From positions 8,005,486-8,069,485 of the forward strand of contig NZ_CP022161.1 in NCBI RefSeq assembly GCF_002214185.1: a stretch of DNA of 64,000 bases, written 5' to 3'. A program made the position numbers and the translations under genes. The notes under the pieces are model-generated. The model saw only the letters and a list, made by a program, of their open reading frames with translations. It was not told the DNA's origin and ran no database searches. This document shows positions 8,957 to 19,234 of this stretch, in pieces (the first letter of the stretch is position 1; every line of letters starts with the position of its first letter). The DNA is from Streptomyces capitiformicae (GTDB lineage: Bacteria > Actinomycetota > Actinomycetes > Streptomycetales > Streptomycetaceae).

Positions 8957-10339
8957 CTATGCGGGCGCGATGTTGTGGTTGAAGCGGAACACGTTGTCGG
9001 GGTCGTACTCGGCCTTCACCGCGGCCAGCCGCCGGGTGTTCTCGGCGCCGAGGCCCGCCTCGACCCGGGCGGAACCCTCGTCGCCGATGAAGTTGAGGTA
9101 GACCGCGCCGGTGCTCCACGGCTGGACGTCGGCGCGGACGTCCCGTACCCACCGCACACACCGCTCGTCGTCGGCGGGGTCCGCCCAGATGCCGAAGGGG
9201 TGCACGGCCCAGGGCGCGTCGCGGTACGGCACCGGGTACTCGGCAGGGCCGTCGGCGACCGCGCCGCCGTACGGAAAGAGCACGTGCTGGGTGCCGGTCG
9301 GTACGGGCATCGTCCACGCGCGCGTGCAGAAGACGTCCACCAGGTCGTCCGGCAGGCCGGTCAGATACTCCGCCGACCAGTAGTTCCGCATGCCGGGCGG
9401 ATCGTCGATCATGCACTGGACGTCCGCGTACGGCATCGCGCCGACCACCTCGGCCTCGTGCGGCAGCGCCAGCAGCGGCTGGGCGACCTTGCGCATGTCG
9501 TCCTCGGTGCCCGCGTACGTCAGGAGGACGGCGCAGGCGAGTCGGCCCACCATGTGGTCGGGGACGAACTCCTCGGGCGGGCCGGTGAGATAGAGCAGGC
9601 CGCCGCTCGCCTCGGGCGGGCCGCTCTCGATGACCTCGCGGAAGACGCGCATCACCTCGGGGCCGTGTTCCGGCAGGTACAGCAGCAGGGCGACGGCGAA
9701 GGCGGGCAGCTCGTGCAGGCGGAGGGTGAGGGCGGTGGCCACGCCGAAGTTGCCGCCGCCGCCGTGCAGGGCCCAGAACAGTTCGGGGTTCTCCTCGGCG
9801 GTCGCCCGGACCGTACGGCCGTCGGAGGTCACCAGCTCCACACCGAGCAGGTTGTCCACGGCGAGACCGCAGGACCGCTCCAGCCAGCCGCTGCCACCGC
9901 CGAGGACGAAGCCGCCGACGCCGGTGGTCGAGGCGCGGCCGCCGGTGGTGGCGAGAGCGTACGGCTCGGTGGCCCGGTCGAGGTGGCTCATGGTGGCGCC
10001 GCCCTCGACGCGTACGGTCATGGATCCCGGGTGGACGGTGACCGCGTGCATGCGGCGCAGGTCGATGACGAGGCCGTTGTCGTTGAGGGCCATTCCGGCC
10101 ACGCTGTGGCCGCCGCCGCGGACCGCGATCTTCAGGTCGAGGTCGCGGGCGAAGCGGACCGCGCGGACGACGTCGGGCTCGGTCTCGCACTGCGCGATCA
10201 CCGCCGGGTGGCGGTCGATCATCGCGTTGAAGACGGTACGGGCGTCGTCGTATCCGGGGTCCCACGGGGCGAGGACGTCACCGCGCAGATCCTCGCGCAG
10301 CTCGACCAGTGCCGTGTGTGCCTTCGAAAGGGGAGCCAT
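8957..10339 (-). CDS. FAD-binding (PCMH/BBE) oxidoreductase
   Basis: A 460-residue flavoprotein of the berberine-bridge/6-hydroxynicotine oxidase class. The FAD domain carries VRGGGHSVAG near 75-85, whose His is the usual 8-alpha covalent FAD site, then TTGGRASTTGVGGFVLGGG. The BBE domain ends DPDNVFRFNHNIAPA. Bicovalent relatives have a Cys in a TCD-like motif after the Gly-rich loop; here the equivalent reads GLAVDNL, so only single covalent attachment is expected. The substrate is unknown. ATG 10339 follows a GGAAAGG ribosome site. It is probably cotranscribed with the PucR regulator downstream. Confidence 0.88.
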   Translation of the reverse strand: MAPLSKAHTALVELREDLRGDVLAPWDPGYDDARTVFNAMIDRHPAVIAQCETEPDVVRAVRFARDLDLKIAVRGGGHSVAGMALNDNGLVIDLRRMHAVTVHPGSMTVRVEGGATMSHLDRATEPYALATTGGRASTTGVGGFVLGGGSGWLERSCGLAVDNLLGVELVTSDGRTVRATAEENPELFWALHGGGGNFGVATALTLRLHELPAFAVALLLYLPEHGPEVMRVFREVIESGPPEASGGLLYLTGPPEEFVPDHMVGRLACAVLLTYAGTEDDMRKVAQPLLALPHEAEVVGAMPYADVQCMIDDPPGMRNYWSAEYLTGLPDDLVDVFCTRAWTMPVPTGTQHVLFPYGGAVADGPAEYPVPYRDAPWAVHPFGIWADPADDERCVRWVRDVRADVQPWSTGAVYLNFIGDEGSARVEAGLGAENTRRLAAVKAEYDPDNVFRFNHNIAPA

Positions 10340-10467
10340 GGCCGCGCCCTTTCCACCGGGGACAGGACTTACTTCCAGGCTAGGCGAGGGTGGGGTGCGC
10401 TGCTCGGCGCCACGAGATGCCGCAGCGCCCACTCGCGCCGCCTCGGCGGCACGAGTGGGAAGCGCCG

Positions 10468-12270
10468 TCAGCCGCCGTAGGCGCCGGAGGCGGTCAGTCG
10501 GAGAGCCGTGTCGATCAGGGGGACGTGGCTGAAGGCCTGGGGGAAGTTGCCGACCTGGCGCTTCAGGATCGGGTCCCACTCCTCGGCGAGCAGGCCCAGG
10601 TCGTTGCGGAGGGAGAGGAGCTTCTCGAAGAGCTTGCGGGCCTCGTCCACGCGGCCGATCATCGCCAGGTCGTCGGCCATCCAGAACGAGCAGGCGAGGA
10701 AGGCGCCCTCGTCGCCGGGCAGGCCGTCGACGCCCTCCTTCTCGCCCTGCGTCGGGTAGCGCAGGATGAAGCCGTCCGGGGTCGACAGCTCACGCTGGAT
10801 CGCCTCGATGGTGCCGATGACGCGCTTGTCGTCCGGCGGCAGGAAGCCCATCTGCGGGATCAGCAGCAGCGAGGCGTCCAGCTCCTTCGAGCCGTACGAC
10901 TGCGTGAACGTGTTGCGCTCCTTGTCGTAGCCCTTCTCGCACACGTCCCGGTGGATGTCGTCGCGCAGCTCGCGCCACTTCTCCAGCGGGCCGTCCGCGT
11001 CGCCGGACTCGATGAGCTTGATCGTTCGGTCGACGGCGACCCAGGCCATGACCTTGGAGTGCACGAAGTGCCGGCGCGGGCCGCGCACCTCCCAGATGCC
11101 CTCGTCCGGCTCGTCCCAGTGGTCCTCCAGGTAGCGGATCAGCTTCAGCTGGAGCAGGGCCGCGTAGTCGTTGCGGGCCAGGCCCGTCATGTGGGCCAGG
11201 TGCAGGGCCTCGGTGACCTCGCCGTACACGTCCAGCTGGAGCTGGTGTGCGGCGCCGTTGCCGACCCGGACCGGCGCCGAGTCCTCGTACCCGGGCAGCC
11301 ACTCCAGCTCGGCCTCGCCCAGCTCCCGCTCACCGGCGATGCCGTACATGATCTGCAGGTTCTCCGGGTCGCCGGCGACCGCGCGGAGCAGCCACTCGCG
11401 CCACGCGCGGGCCTCGTCGCGGTAGCCGGTGCGCAGCAGCGAGGACAGGGTGATCGCCGCGTCGCGCAGCCAGGTGTAGCGGTAGTCCCAGTTGCGGACG
11501 CCGCCGATGTGCTCCGGCAGGGAGGTGGTCGGCGCCGCGACGATGCCGCCGGTCGGGGCGTATGTCAGGGCCTTGAGGGTGATGAGCGAGCGGATCACGG
11601 CCTCGCGGTAGGGGCCGTGGTACGTGCACTGCTCCACCCAGTCCCGCCAGAACTCCTCGGTGGCCTGGAGCGACGGCTCCGGCTCCGGCAGCGGCGGGGG
11701 CTGCTTGTGCGAGGGCTCCCAGGAGATCGTGAAGGCGACGCGGTCGCCCGGCGTCACGGTGAAGTCGGCGTACGTGGTCAGCGCCTTGCCGTAGGTCTCG
11801 CACTCGGTGTCGAACCACACCGAGTCCGGCCCGGCGACGGCTACCGTGCGCCCCTCGTGCTTGTGCACCCACGGCACGACCCGCCCGTACGAGAAACGCA
11901 TCCGCAGCGCCGAGCGCATCGGCACCCGGCCGCTGATGCCCTCCACGATCCTGATCAGCTGCGGGGCGCCATCACGCGGCGGCATGAAATCCGTCACACG
12001 GACCGTGCCGCGGGGGGTGTCCCACTCGGATTCCAGGATCAGCGAGTCGCCCCGGTACCTGCGCCGGGAGGCCGTCGGCGGCTCCGCGTCCGCCGCGTAG
12101 GCGGGGCCCAGGCGCCAGAATCCGTGTTCCTCCGTGCCGAGCAGGCCCGCGAAGACGGCGTGGGAGTCGAAGCGGGGCAGGCACAGCCAGTCGACCGTGC
12201 CGTCCCGGCAGACCAGGGCAGCGGTCTGCATGTCTCCGATGAGTGCGTAGTCTTCGATGCGCCCGGCCAC
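10468..12270 (-). CDS. Glycoside hydrolase family 15 protein (trehalase/glucoamylase-like)
   Basis: A 600-residue GH15 enzyme of the group that includes mycobacterial trehalase. The N-terminal beta domain begins IEDYALIGDMQTAALVCRDG. The (alpha/alpha)6 barrel contains NWDYRYTWLRDAAITL and the two acidic catalytic regions DEGIWEVRG (general acid) and LLAEEWDP (general base). These suggest hydrolysis of trehalose or short alpha-glucans in the cytosol, since no signal peptide is seen. GTG 12270 has GGAG six bases upstream; GTG 12294 would add eight residues. It is divergent from pyrG. Confidence 0.87.
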   Translation of the reverse strand: MAGRIEDYALIGDMQTAALVCRDGTVDWLCLPRFDSHAVFAGLLGTEEHGFWRLGPAYAADAEPPTASRRRYRGDSLILESEWDTPRGTVRVTDFMPPRDGAPQLIRIVEGISGRVPMRSALRMRFSYGRVVPWVHKHEGRTVAVAGPDSVWFDTECETYGKALTTYADFTVTPGDRVAFTISWEPSHKQPPPLPEPEPSLQATEEFWRDWVEQCTYHGPYREAVIRSLITLKALTYAPTGGIVAAPTTSLPEHIGGVRNWDYRYTWLRDAAITLSSLLRTGYRDEARAWREWLLRAVAGDPENLQIMYGIAGERELGEAELEWLPGYEDSAPVRVGNGAAHQLQLDVYGEVTEALHLAHMTGLARNDYAALLQLKLIRYLEDHWDEPDEGIWEVRGPRRHFVHSKVMAWVAVDRTIKLIESGDADGPLEKWRELRDDIHRDVCEKGYDKERNTFTQSYGSKELDASLLLIPQMGFLPPDDKRVIGTIEAIQRELSTPDGFILRYPTQGEKEGVDGLPGDEGAFLACSFWMADDLAMIGRVDEARKLFEKLLSLRNDLGLLAEEWDPILKRQVGNFPQAFSHVPLIDTALRLTASGAYGG

Positions 12271-12824
12271 GTGCAACTCCAGTCGAACGGCCACGTCGCC
12301 CCCCGAGGGGCGGTCGCTGTGCGGTGTGCGGTCAAGGGACCCATGGGATCAACAAGGGGCCAATATCCAGGGTGATCCAAGGGACGGTGTCATGCGATGT
12401 CGCTCAACGATCCTCAACGCATTCGAGGCGTTCGTTGCTCAACGAACTGACGAGCTCTCGTGTTTCCGGAGACCGGCGGGGGTGGTGCCGTTTCGCCGGC
12501 CGGGCTCGGCAGCGAGTGTCCGAAGAGGATACGACGCGGTGGAGGGCTCCGCGTGCCGCTCCCGGCAACGTTCGTGAGCCGAACGAGTGAGCTATGAGTG
12601 AACGTCGACCAAGAATCGTCGACTGTTGTACGAGGTCCGTGGCGGTCTGTGCGCGGAGCGTGGCCGGAAGCGATCGTGTCCCGTCGCTGATACCCTGGTA
12701 GCCCGTGGACCGGTGGGCGCCCCGACCTGAGTAGGGACCCCCGAACCGCAGCGACGGCACCCCCCGACTTCCGCTCGGGCGGCGGCCGACCCGCACACAG
12801 AATCGCGACCACGGGAGCCCCCTC
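12271..12824. other. Intergenic region between GH15 gene and pyrG
   Basis: This 554-bp divergent promoter region has no credible coding sequence. It holds one perfect palindrome (12430-12447, listed separately). Downstream of it is a stretch with repeated CGAAC/GTTCG half-motifs around 12565-12590. Promoters for both genes must lie here, but I cannot place -10/-35 boxes with confidence. Confidence 0.6.
12430..12447. promoter_or_regulatory. 18-bp perfect palindrome, candidate operator
   Basis: GTTCGTTG-CT-CAACGAAC is an inverted repeat with 8-bp arms and a 2-bp centre. It lies 160 bp upstream of the GH15 start and about 380 bp upstream of pyrG. The size and symmetry fit a dimeric repressor site. 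The regulator is unknown. Confidence 0.45.
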
Positions 12825-14495
<1,671 letters not shown>

Positions 14496-14524
14496 AACCG
14501 AGGGACACGAGAGCTGTACGGTGG

Positions 14525-14558
14525 CCGGGGTGCGCGTCTTTCGGGATGCGTGCCCCGG
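14525..14558 (+). terminator. Hairpin between pyrG and NUDIX gene
   Basis: A CCGGGG...CCCCGG stem with partly paired inner arms is followed by TTTCTTT. It would terminate or attenuate pyrG transcription before the NUDIX gene. Confidence 0.45.
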
Positions 14559-14591
14559 TTTCTTTGCACACGGTGGGAGGCACGAGTCGAC

Positions 14592-15218
14592 ATGACGATC
14601 AAGGACAGCGCCGAGGAGTGGGAGGTCCGCGGCAGCAGCACGCCGTTCGTCGGCAACAAGACCTCCGTGCGCACCGACGACGTGGTCATGCCCGACGGTT
14701 CGGTCGTCCACCGCGACTACCAGGTACATCCCGGTTCCGTCGCGGTCCTCGCCGTCGACGACCAGGACCGGGTGCTGGTCCTGAGGCAGTACCGCCACCC
14801 CGTGCGCCAGAAGCTGTGGGAGATCCCGGCGGGGCTCCTGGACGTACCGGGCGAGAATCCGCTGCACGCCGCCCAGCGCGAGCTGTACGAGGAGGCGCAC
14901 GTCAAGGCGGAGGACTGGCGGGTTTTGACCGACGTCTACACCACCCCCGGCGGCTGCGACGAGGCCGTACGCGTCTTCCTGGCCCGCGATCTCTCCGAGG
15001 CCGAGGGGCAGCGTTTCGAGGTGGAGGACGAGGAGGTCGACATGGAGTTGGCCCGCGTTCCCGTGGACGAGTTGGTACGGGGTGTCCTCGCCGGCGAGCT
15101 GCACAACAACTGCCTGGTGGTAGGGGTGCTTTCGCTGGTGGCGGCGCGGAGCGGGGATGGCGTGGAGGCGCTGCGGCCGGCCGAGGCGCCATGGCCCGCG
15201 CGGCCGTTCGAGTCCTGA
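14592..15218 (+). CDS. NUDIX hydrolase, ADP-ribose pyrophosphatase-like
   Basis: A 208-residue NUDIX hydrolase. The NUDIX box runs from the Gly-rich GLLDVPGENPLHAAQRELYEEAH at about residues 79-101, with the REL-EE metal-binding core intact. The preceding LRQYRHPVRQKLWEIPAG is characteristic of ADP-ribose pyrophosphatases, which split ADP-ribose to AMP and ribose-5-phosphate. ATG 14592 follows GGAGG at 14576-14580. Its position after pyrG matches the mycobacterial order. Confidence 0.88.
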   Translation: MTIKDSAEEWEVRGSSTPFVGNKTSVRTDDVVMPDGSVVHRDYQVHPGSVAVLAVDDQDRVLVLRQYRHPVRQKLWEIPAGLLDVPGENPLHAAQRELYEEAHVKAEDWRVLTDVYTTPGGCDEAVRVFLARDLSEAEGQRFEVEDEEVDMELARVPVDELVRGVLAGELHNNCLVVGVLSLVAARSGDGVEALRPAEAPWPARPFES

Positions 15219-15389
15219 ACCCCTCCGCATGGCAGCCTCGCACCACCAGTCCTACGATCTGCTGATCCGATCGAGCGACCTGCCCGCGGTGCTCCGCCCA
15301 GATCGTCGCAGAGCGTGAACTAGGCTCGGGTAGCGCCCGAACCGGAGTCCCGGCGGGCTTGCTCGTGCAGTGGGACGGGAGTGTGGCCC

Positions 15390-17498
15390 GTGGCGGATCA
15401 GGCGGTGGACACCGGGGGGACCCGGGCGTCCGGAACAGGGCGGCCCCCGGCTGTCGAGGCCGCCCCCACGGACAGTCAGTTCCTCGGCCGCACAAGGGAG
15501 TTGAAAGAGCTCCGGGCGGACATCGGCCGCGCGGGGCTCAACACGCTCGCCGGCCGCAAGGCTCCCCACGCGCGCGTGCTGCTCATTGCGGGCCGGCCCG
15601 GCTTCGGCCGCACCGCGCTCGCCGAGGAACTCGTACGGCAGGTTACCGATGGTTACCCCGACGGGGTGCTCCGCGCGCGGCTGTCCGAGCCCGACGGCAC
15701 CCGTGTCCCGGTCGAGCGCGCGGCACGGGAACTGCTCGGCGAACTGGGTCGGCCGGCCCCTGCCGGTGCCGACGAGGACGATCTCAGCGAGGCGTTGCGC
15801 GAGGCTCTGGCCGACCGCCGGGTGGTGCTGCTGCTGGACGACGCGGTGGACGCCGAGCAGGTCGACGCGCTGTTGCCGGACACCCCCGACTCCCTGGTCG
15901 TGGCGGTCTCCGAGGGGCCGCTGACAGGCATCTCCGACGTCCGCCCGTGCACCCTGGGCGGACTGGACACCAAGTCCGCGGTGGCGCTGCTGGAACGCTT
16001 CACCGGCTCGGTGCGCATCACCGTCGATCCGCGCTCCGCCGAAGGGCTCGCCGAGGTGTGCGCCGCCCAGCCCGCCGCGCTGCGCCTCGCCGGTGGCTGG
16101 CTGGCCGCCCGGCCCACGGCCGCCGTCTCCGACCTCGCCAAACAACTGCGCGCCGAAGACGGCGACAGCCCGGTGCTCGTCCGGATCCTCAAGTTGTCGT
16201 ACGCCTCCCTGCCGGCGCCCGCCGCCCGGATACTGCGCCTCCTCGCGCTCGCCCCGGCCGGCCTGGTCGACCCGCACGTCGCCTCCGGGCTCGCCGGCTG
16301 CTCGGTCGGCGCGGCCCGCACCACGCTGGACGACTTCGTGGCTCTGGGCGTCCTGCACCGGCTCGACTCGCCCCTGCCGCAGTACGAGGTCCCCGGCTGC
16401 CTCCAGCCGCTGCTGTGGTCCCTCGCCGAGAGCCACGAACGCCCGGGTGAGCTGCAGCTGGCCCGGGCCCGGATGCTGGAGCGGACGGTACGGCTGCTGC
16501 AGTCCTGCCGGGCCATCACCGAGACCGACAGCCCGCTGGCTCGCGAGAAGCTCCTCGGGATGCCCAAGGCGCTGCGGTTCTCGAGCCCCCGGGCCGCCGA
16601 GGAGTGGCTGCGTGTCCGCCGGCCCGCGCTGCTCGCCGCGGCCCGGCTCGCGGTCGCCGACGGGGAGCTGGACACCCTGGCCCGGCGCCTGATGTCCCAG
16701 CTGGTGCGGGCCATGGTGGCGCATTTCGGTACGCAGGCCGCGGCCGCCGACCTGTACGACATCCACCGGCTCGTCCTGGACGTCGCCGAGCGCCGGAACC
16801 TGCCCCGCGAGCGGGCCGCCGCCCTGCTGAACCTCGGCGATCTGGACGCCCGGACCGGCCGTACGAAGGCGGCGCTGGCCCGCTATCGAGCCGCGCTCGA
16901 CGCCGGACGGCGGGCGAACGACCCGTACGCGACCGGCCGCGCGATGGAATCCGTAGGCGGCGCCCACCAGGAGCTGGAGGACTACGAACGGGCCGCCGAC
17001 TGGTACGGCAGGGCGCTCGCCCAGCGGCTCGCCCGGGACGAGCGCGAGGACGCCGCCCGGCTGTACGGCCGCATCGCCTCCGCGCACACCTACGCGGGCC
17101 GCTACGGGGAGGCGCTGCGGAACTGGAGCTCGGCGCTCACCGGCTACCGCAGACTCGGCGATGTGGGCGGTCAGGCAAGGGCGTTGAGCGAGATGGCGCG
17201 CGTCCAGGAGTACGCGGGGCGCCCCGAGGAGGCCCTGCGCACCTGTCAGGAGGCGGTGGAGTGGGCGCGGCGCGCCGACGACTCCCGGTTGCAGGCCGCG
17301 CTCCAGTTGCGGCTCGCCGACACCCTGGAACGGCTCGGTGACCCCGCGGCCGCCCGGCTGCACCGGGAAGCCGCCAGGCGTCTGCTCGGTCCGGAGTTTC
17401 CGGACACCGAGGCCGACGGGACCGGCGAAACCCATGAGATCGATGCGGAACACGACGCTAACGCCTGCGAAATCCGTAGCGCATCCGCGAAAGATTGA
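15390..17498 (+). CDS. AfsR/NB-ARC-like ATPase with TPR repeats, probable regulator
   Basis: A 702-residue STAND-like protein. After a short disordered N-terminus comes FLGRTRELKELRADI, the usual entry to an NB-ARC/AAA domain. The P-loop-like GRPGFGRTALAEELV at about 70 has Arg where the Walker A Lys is expected. VVLLLDDAVDAEQV is a Walker B-like strand. A winged-helix-like middle is followed by TPR repeats at about 460-670 (LLNLGDLDARTGRTKAAL, AYEDYERAADWYGRAL-type units). No DNA-binding effector domain is visible, so it may act as a partner or scaffold. GTG 15390 has GGGAG eight bases upstream; GTG 15381 is an alternative. Confidence 0.78.
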   Translation: MADQAVDTGGTRASGTGRPPAVEAAPTDSQFLGRTRELKELRADIGRAGLNTLAGRKAPHARVLLIAGRPGFGRTALAEELVRQVTDGYPDGVLRARLSEPDGTRVPVERAARELLGELGRPAPAGADEDDLSEALREALADRRVVLLLDDAVDAEQVDALLPDTPDSLVVAVSEGPLTGISDVRPCTLGGLDTKSAVALLERFTGSVRITVDPRSAEGLAEVCAAQPAALRLAGGWLAARPTAAVSDLAKQLRAEDGDSPVLVRILKLSYASLPAPAARILRLLALAPAGLVDPHVASGLAGCSVGAARTTLDDFVALGVLHRLDSPLPQYEVPGCLQPLLWSLAESHERPGELQLARARMLERTVRLLQSCRAITETDSPLAREKLLGMPKALRFSSPRAAEEWLRVRRPALLAAARLAVADGELDTLARRLMSQLVRAMVAHFGTQAAAADLYDIHRLVLDVAERRNLPRERAAALLNLGDLDARTGRTKAALARYRAALDAGRRANDPYATGRAMESVGGAHQELEDYERAADWYGRALAQRLARDEREDAARLYGRIASAHTYAGRYGEALRNWSSALTGYRRLGDVGGQARALSEMARVQEYAGRPEEALRTCQEAVEWARRADDSRLQAALQLRLADTLERLGDPAAARLHREAARRLLGPEFPDTEADGTGETHEIDAEHDANACEIRSASAKD

Positions 17499-17502
17499 TG
17501 CA

Positions 17503-17530
17503 TTGAAAGGCTAGACAGCGGGGATACCTT
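17503..17530 (+). promoter_or_regulatory. Candidate ald promoter
   Basis: TTGAAA (17503-17508), a 16-bp spacer and TACCTT (17525-17530) resemble a vegetative promoter about 145 bp upstream of ald. This is a weak match, read by eye. Confidence 0.3.
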
Positions 17531-17673
17531 CATTAGACTGGCTGCGCCGCCGCTTCTCCTGCGGTGTCTCCCGGTGCGTTCCCATGCATACGGGTATGTC
17601 CTGCATTGCGGGGGCATGTACCGCCTGTGTGCGCGCACCCCCACTCCCCTCCGAGTCAAGGACCGTGATCGAC

Positions 17674-18789
17674 GTGAAGGTCGGCATCCCCCGCGAGGTC
17701 AAGAACAACGAGTTCCGAGTCGCGATCACCCCCGCCGGCGTGCACGAGCTCGTACGCCACGGCCACCAGGTCGTCATCGAGCAGGGCGCCGGCGTCGGCT
17801 CGTCGATCCCGGACGCCGAGTACGTCGCCGCCGGCGCCGAGATCCTGAAGACCGCCGACGAGGTGTGGGCCACCGCCGACCTGCTGCTCAAGGTCAAGGA
17901 GCCCATCGCCGAGGAGTACCACCGCCTCCGCAAGGACCAGACGCTCTTCACCTACCTGCACCTGGCCGCCTCCAAGGAGTGCACCGACGCCCTCATCGAG
18001 TCGGGCACGACCGCGATCGCGTACGAGACCGTCGAACTGCCGAGTCGCGCGCTCCCGCTGCTCGCCCCCATGTCCGAGGTCGCCGGCCGACTCGCGCCGC
18101 AGGTCGGCGCGTACCACCTGATGCGGGCCAACGGCGGCCGCGGTGTCCTGCCCGGTGGTGTCCCGGGTGTCGCGGCGGGCCGGGCCGTCGTCATCGGTGG
18201 CGGTGTGTCGGGCTGGAACGCCGCGCAGATCGCCATCGGCATGGGCTTCCACGTGACCCTGCTCGACAAGGACATCAACAAGCTCAAGGAAGCTGACAAG
18301 ATCTTCGGCACCAGGATCCAGACCGTCGTCTCCAACGCCTTCGAGCTGGAGAAGGCCTGCGTGGAGGCCGACCTCGTCATCGGCGCGGTCCTCATCCCGG
18401 GCGCCAAGGCGCCGAAGCTGGTCACCAACGAGCTGGTGTCGCGCATGAAGCCCGGAAGTGTCCTTGTCGACATCGCGATCGACCAGGGTGGCTGCTTCGA
18501 GGACTCCCGACCCACCACGCACGCCGAACCCACCTTCCCGGTCCACGGCTCGGTCTTCTACTGCGTCGCCAACATGCCCGGCGCGGTGCCCAACACCTCC
18601 ACCTACGCGCTGACCAACGCCACGCTGCCGTACATCGTCGAACTCGCCGACCACGGCTGGGCCGAGGCGCTGCGCCGCGACCCGGCGCTGGCCAAGGGGC
18701 TCAACACCCATGACGGCAAGGTGGTTTACCGCGAGGTCGCCGAGGCGCACGGCCTGGAGCATGTCGAGTTGGCGTCGCTCCTCGGCTGA
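17674..18789 (+). CDS. ald: Alanine dehydrogenase
   Basis: Ald converts L-alanine to pyruvate and ammonium with NAD, and the reverse. The 371-residue product starts [20 protein letters not shown], has the substrate-domain Lys in LLKVKEP, and the NAD-binding Rossmann motif [13 protein letters not shown] at about 172-184. The family C-terminal block [20 protein letters not shown] is present. GTG 17674 gives exactly the family length; AAGGA lies 11 bases upstream, and GTG 17665 would add three residues. The gene occupies part of the site where mycobacteria carry xerD. Confidence 0.95.
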   Translation: MKVGIPREVKNNEFRVAITPAGVHELVRHGHQVVIEQGAGVGSSIPDAEYVAAGAEILKTADEVWATADLLLKVKEPIAEEYHRLRKDQTLFTYLHLAASKECTDALIESGTTAIAYETVELPSRALPLLAPMSEVAGRLAPQVGAYHLMRANGGRGVLPGGVPGVAAGRAVVIGGGVSGWNAAQIAIGMGFHVTLLDKDINKLKEADKIFGTRIQTVVSNAFELEKACVEADLVIGAVLIPGAKAPKLVTNELVSRMKPGSVLVDIAIDQGGCFEDSRPTTHAEPTFPVHGSVFYCVANMPGAVPNTSTYALTNATLPYIVELADHGWAEALRRDPALAKGLNTHDGKVVYREVAEAHGLEHVELASLLG

Positions 18790-18793
18790 CCGG

Positions 18794-18857
18794 CGGTCGA
18801 CAAAGCCGCACACCGACCGCGCAGGCGGTCGATAAAGCCGCACACCGACCGCGCAGG
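18794..18857. repeat. Two tandem 32-bp repeats after ald
   Basis: Two 32-bp units (18794-18825, 18826-18857) differ at one base and begin CGGTCGA(C/T)AAAGCC. A partial third unit follows. Each unit contains GCGGTCG and CGACCGC as inverted halves, so RNA could fold into a chain of hairpins. They begin five bases after the ald stop and may act as its terminator. Confidence 0.75.
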
Positions 18858-18941
18858 CCGTCGACCGACCGCTGACCGGCTGCTTTAAGTCACCTTTCGG
18901 TAAAAGGCGATACGTCAACACAGGTCGTCAACAGCACCTTC

Positions 18942-18974
18942 CCGGCCGGATCTTGCCCGACAAGGTCCGGCCGG
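18942..18974 (+). terminator. 14-bp stem-loop in the ald-parA gap
   Basis: A stem of 18942-18955 with 18961-18974 (CCGGCCGGA core, one G-T pair) closes a 5-base loop CCCGA. There is no U-tract, as is usual in Streptomyces. It probably ends ald transcription or structures the parA leader. Confidence 0.6.
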
Positions 18975-19034
18975 ATGTGTGTATGGTCACTTTGCGACAC
19001 TCGCGCAACTCGCCTCGAACGTAACGCTTCGGAT

Positions 19035-19054
19035 GTTTCACGCACCGGTGAAAC
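19035..19054. promoter_or_regulatory. Split parS-like inverted repeat upstream of parA
   Basis: GTTTCAC and GTGAAAC stand 6 bp apart (GCACCG between). Together the halves would make the known Streptomyces parS 14-mer GTTTCACGTGAAAC. It lies 180 bp upstream of an orphan parA. It may be a ParB half-site pair or the operator of another dimeric regulator. Confidence 0.45.
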
Positions 19055-19234
19055 CTGCTGTGCGACGGCCCTACGCCCTTGACAGCCGCATGTTTCATTG
19101 CCGACACATCGGGCCGGGTCCGGTGGATTGTGTTGCTGCGGACCGCCGACACGCCATAGAGTCGCCAACCGTCGGCATGGTGCCACGCTGACCTATCTAG
19201 AAGTTTCCTGGTCACCAAGGAGGTAAGACGACTT

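Noticed and set aside
7251..10265. 1004-codon open frame spanning the PucR gene and running into the FAD gene
   Set aside because: The last 550 codons are the real PucR. The upstream half is an out-of-frame reading of the FAD oxidoreductase (Arg/Pro-rich), so no fusion.
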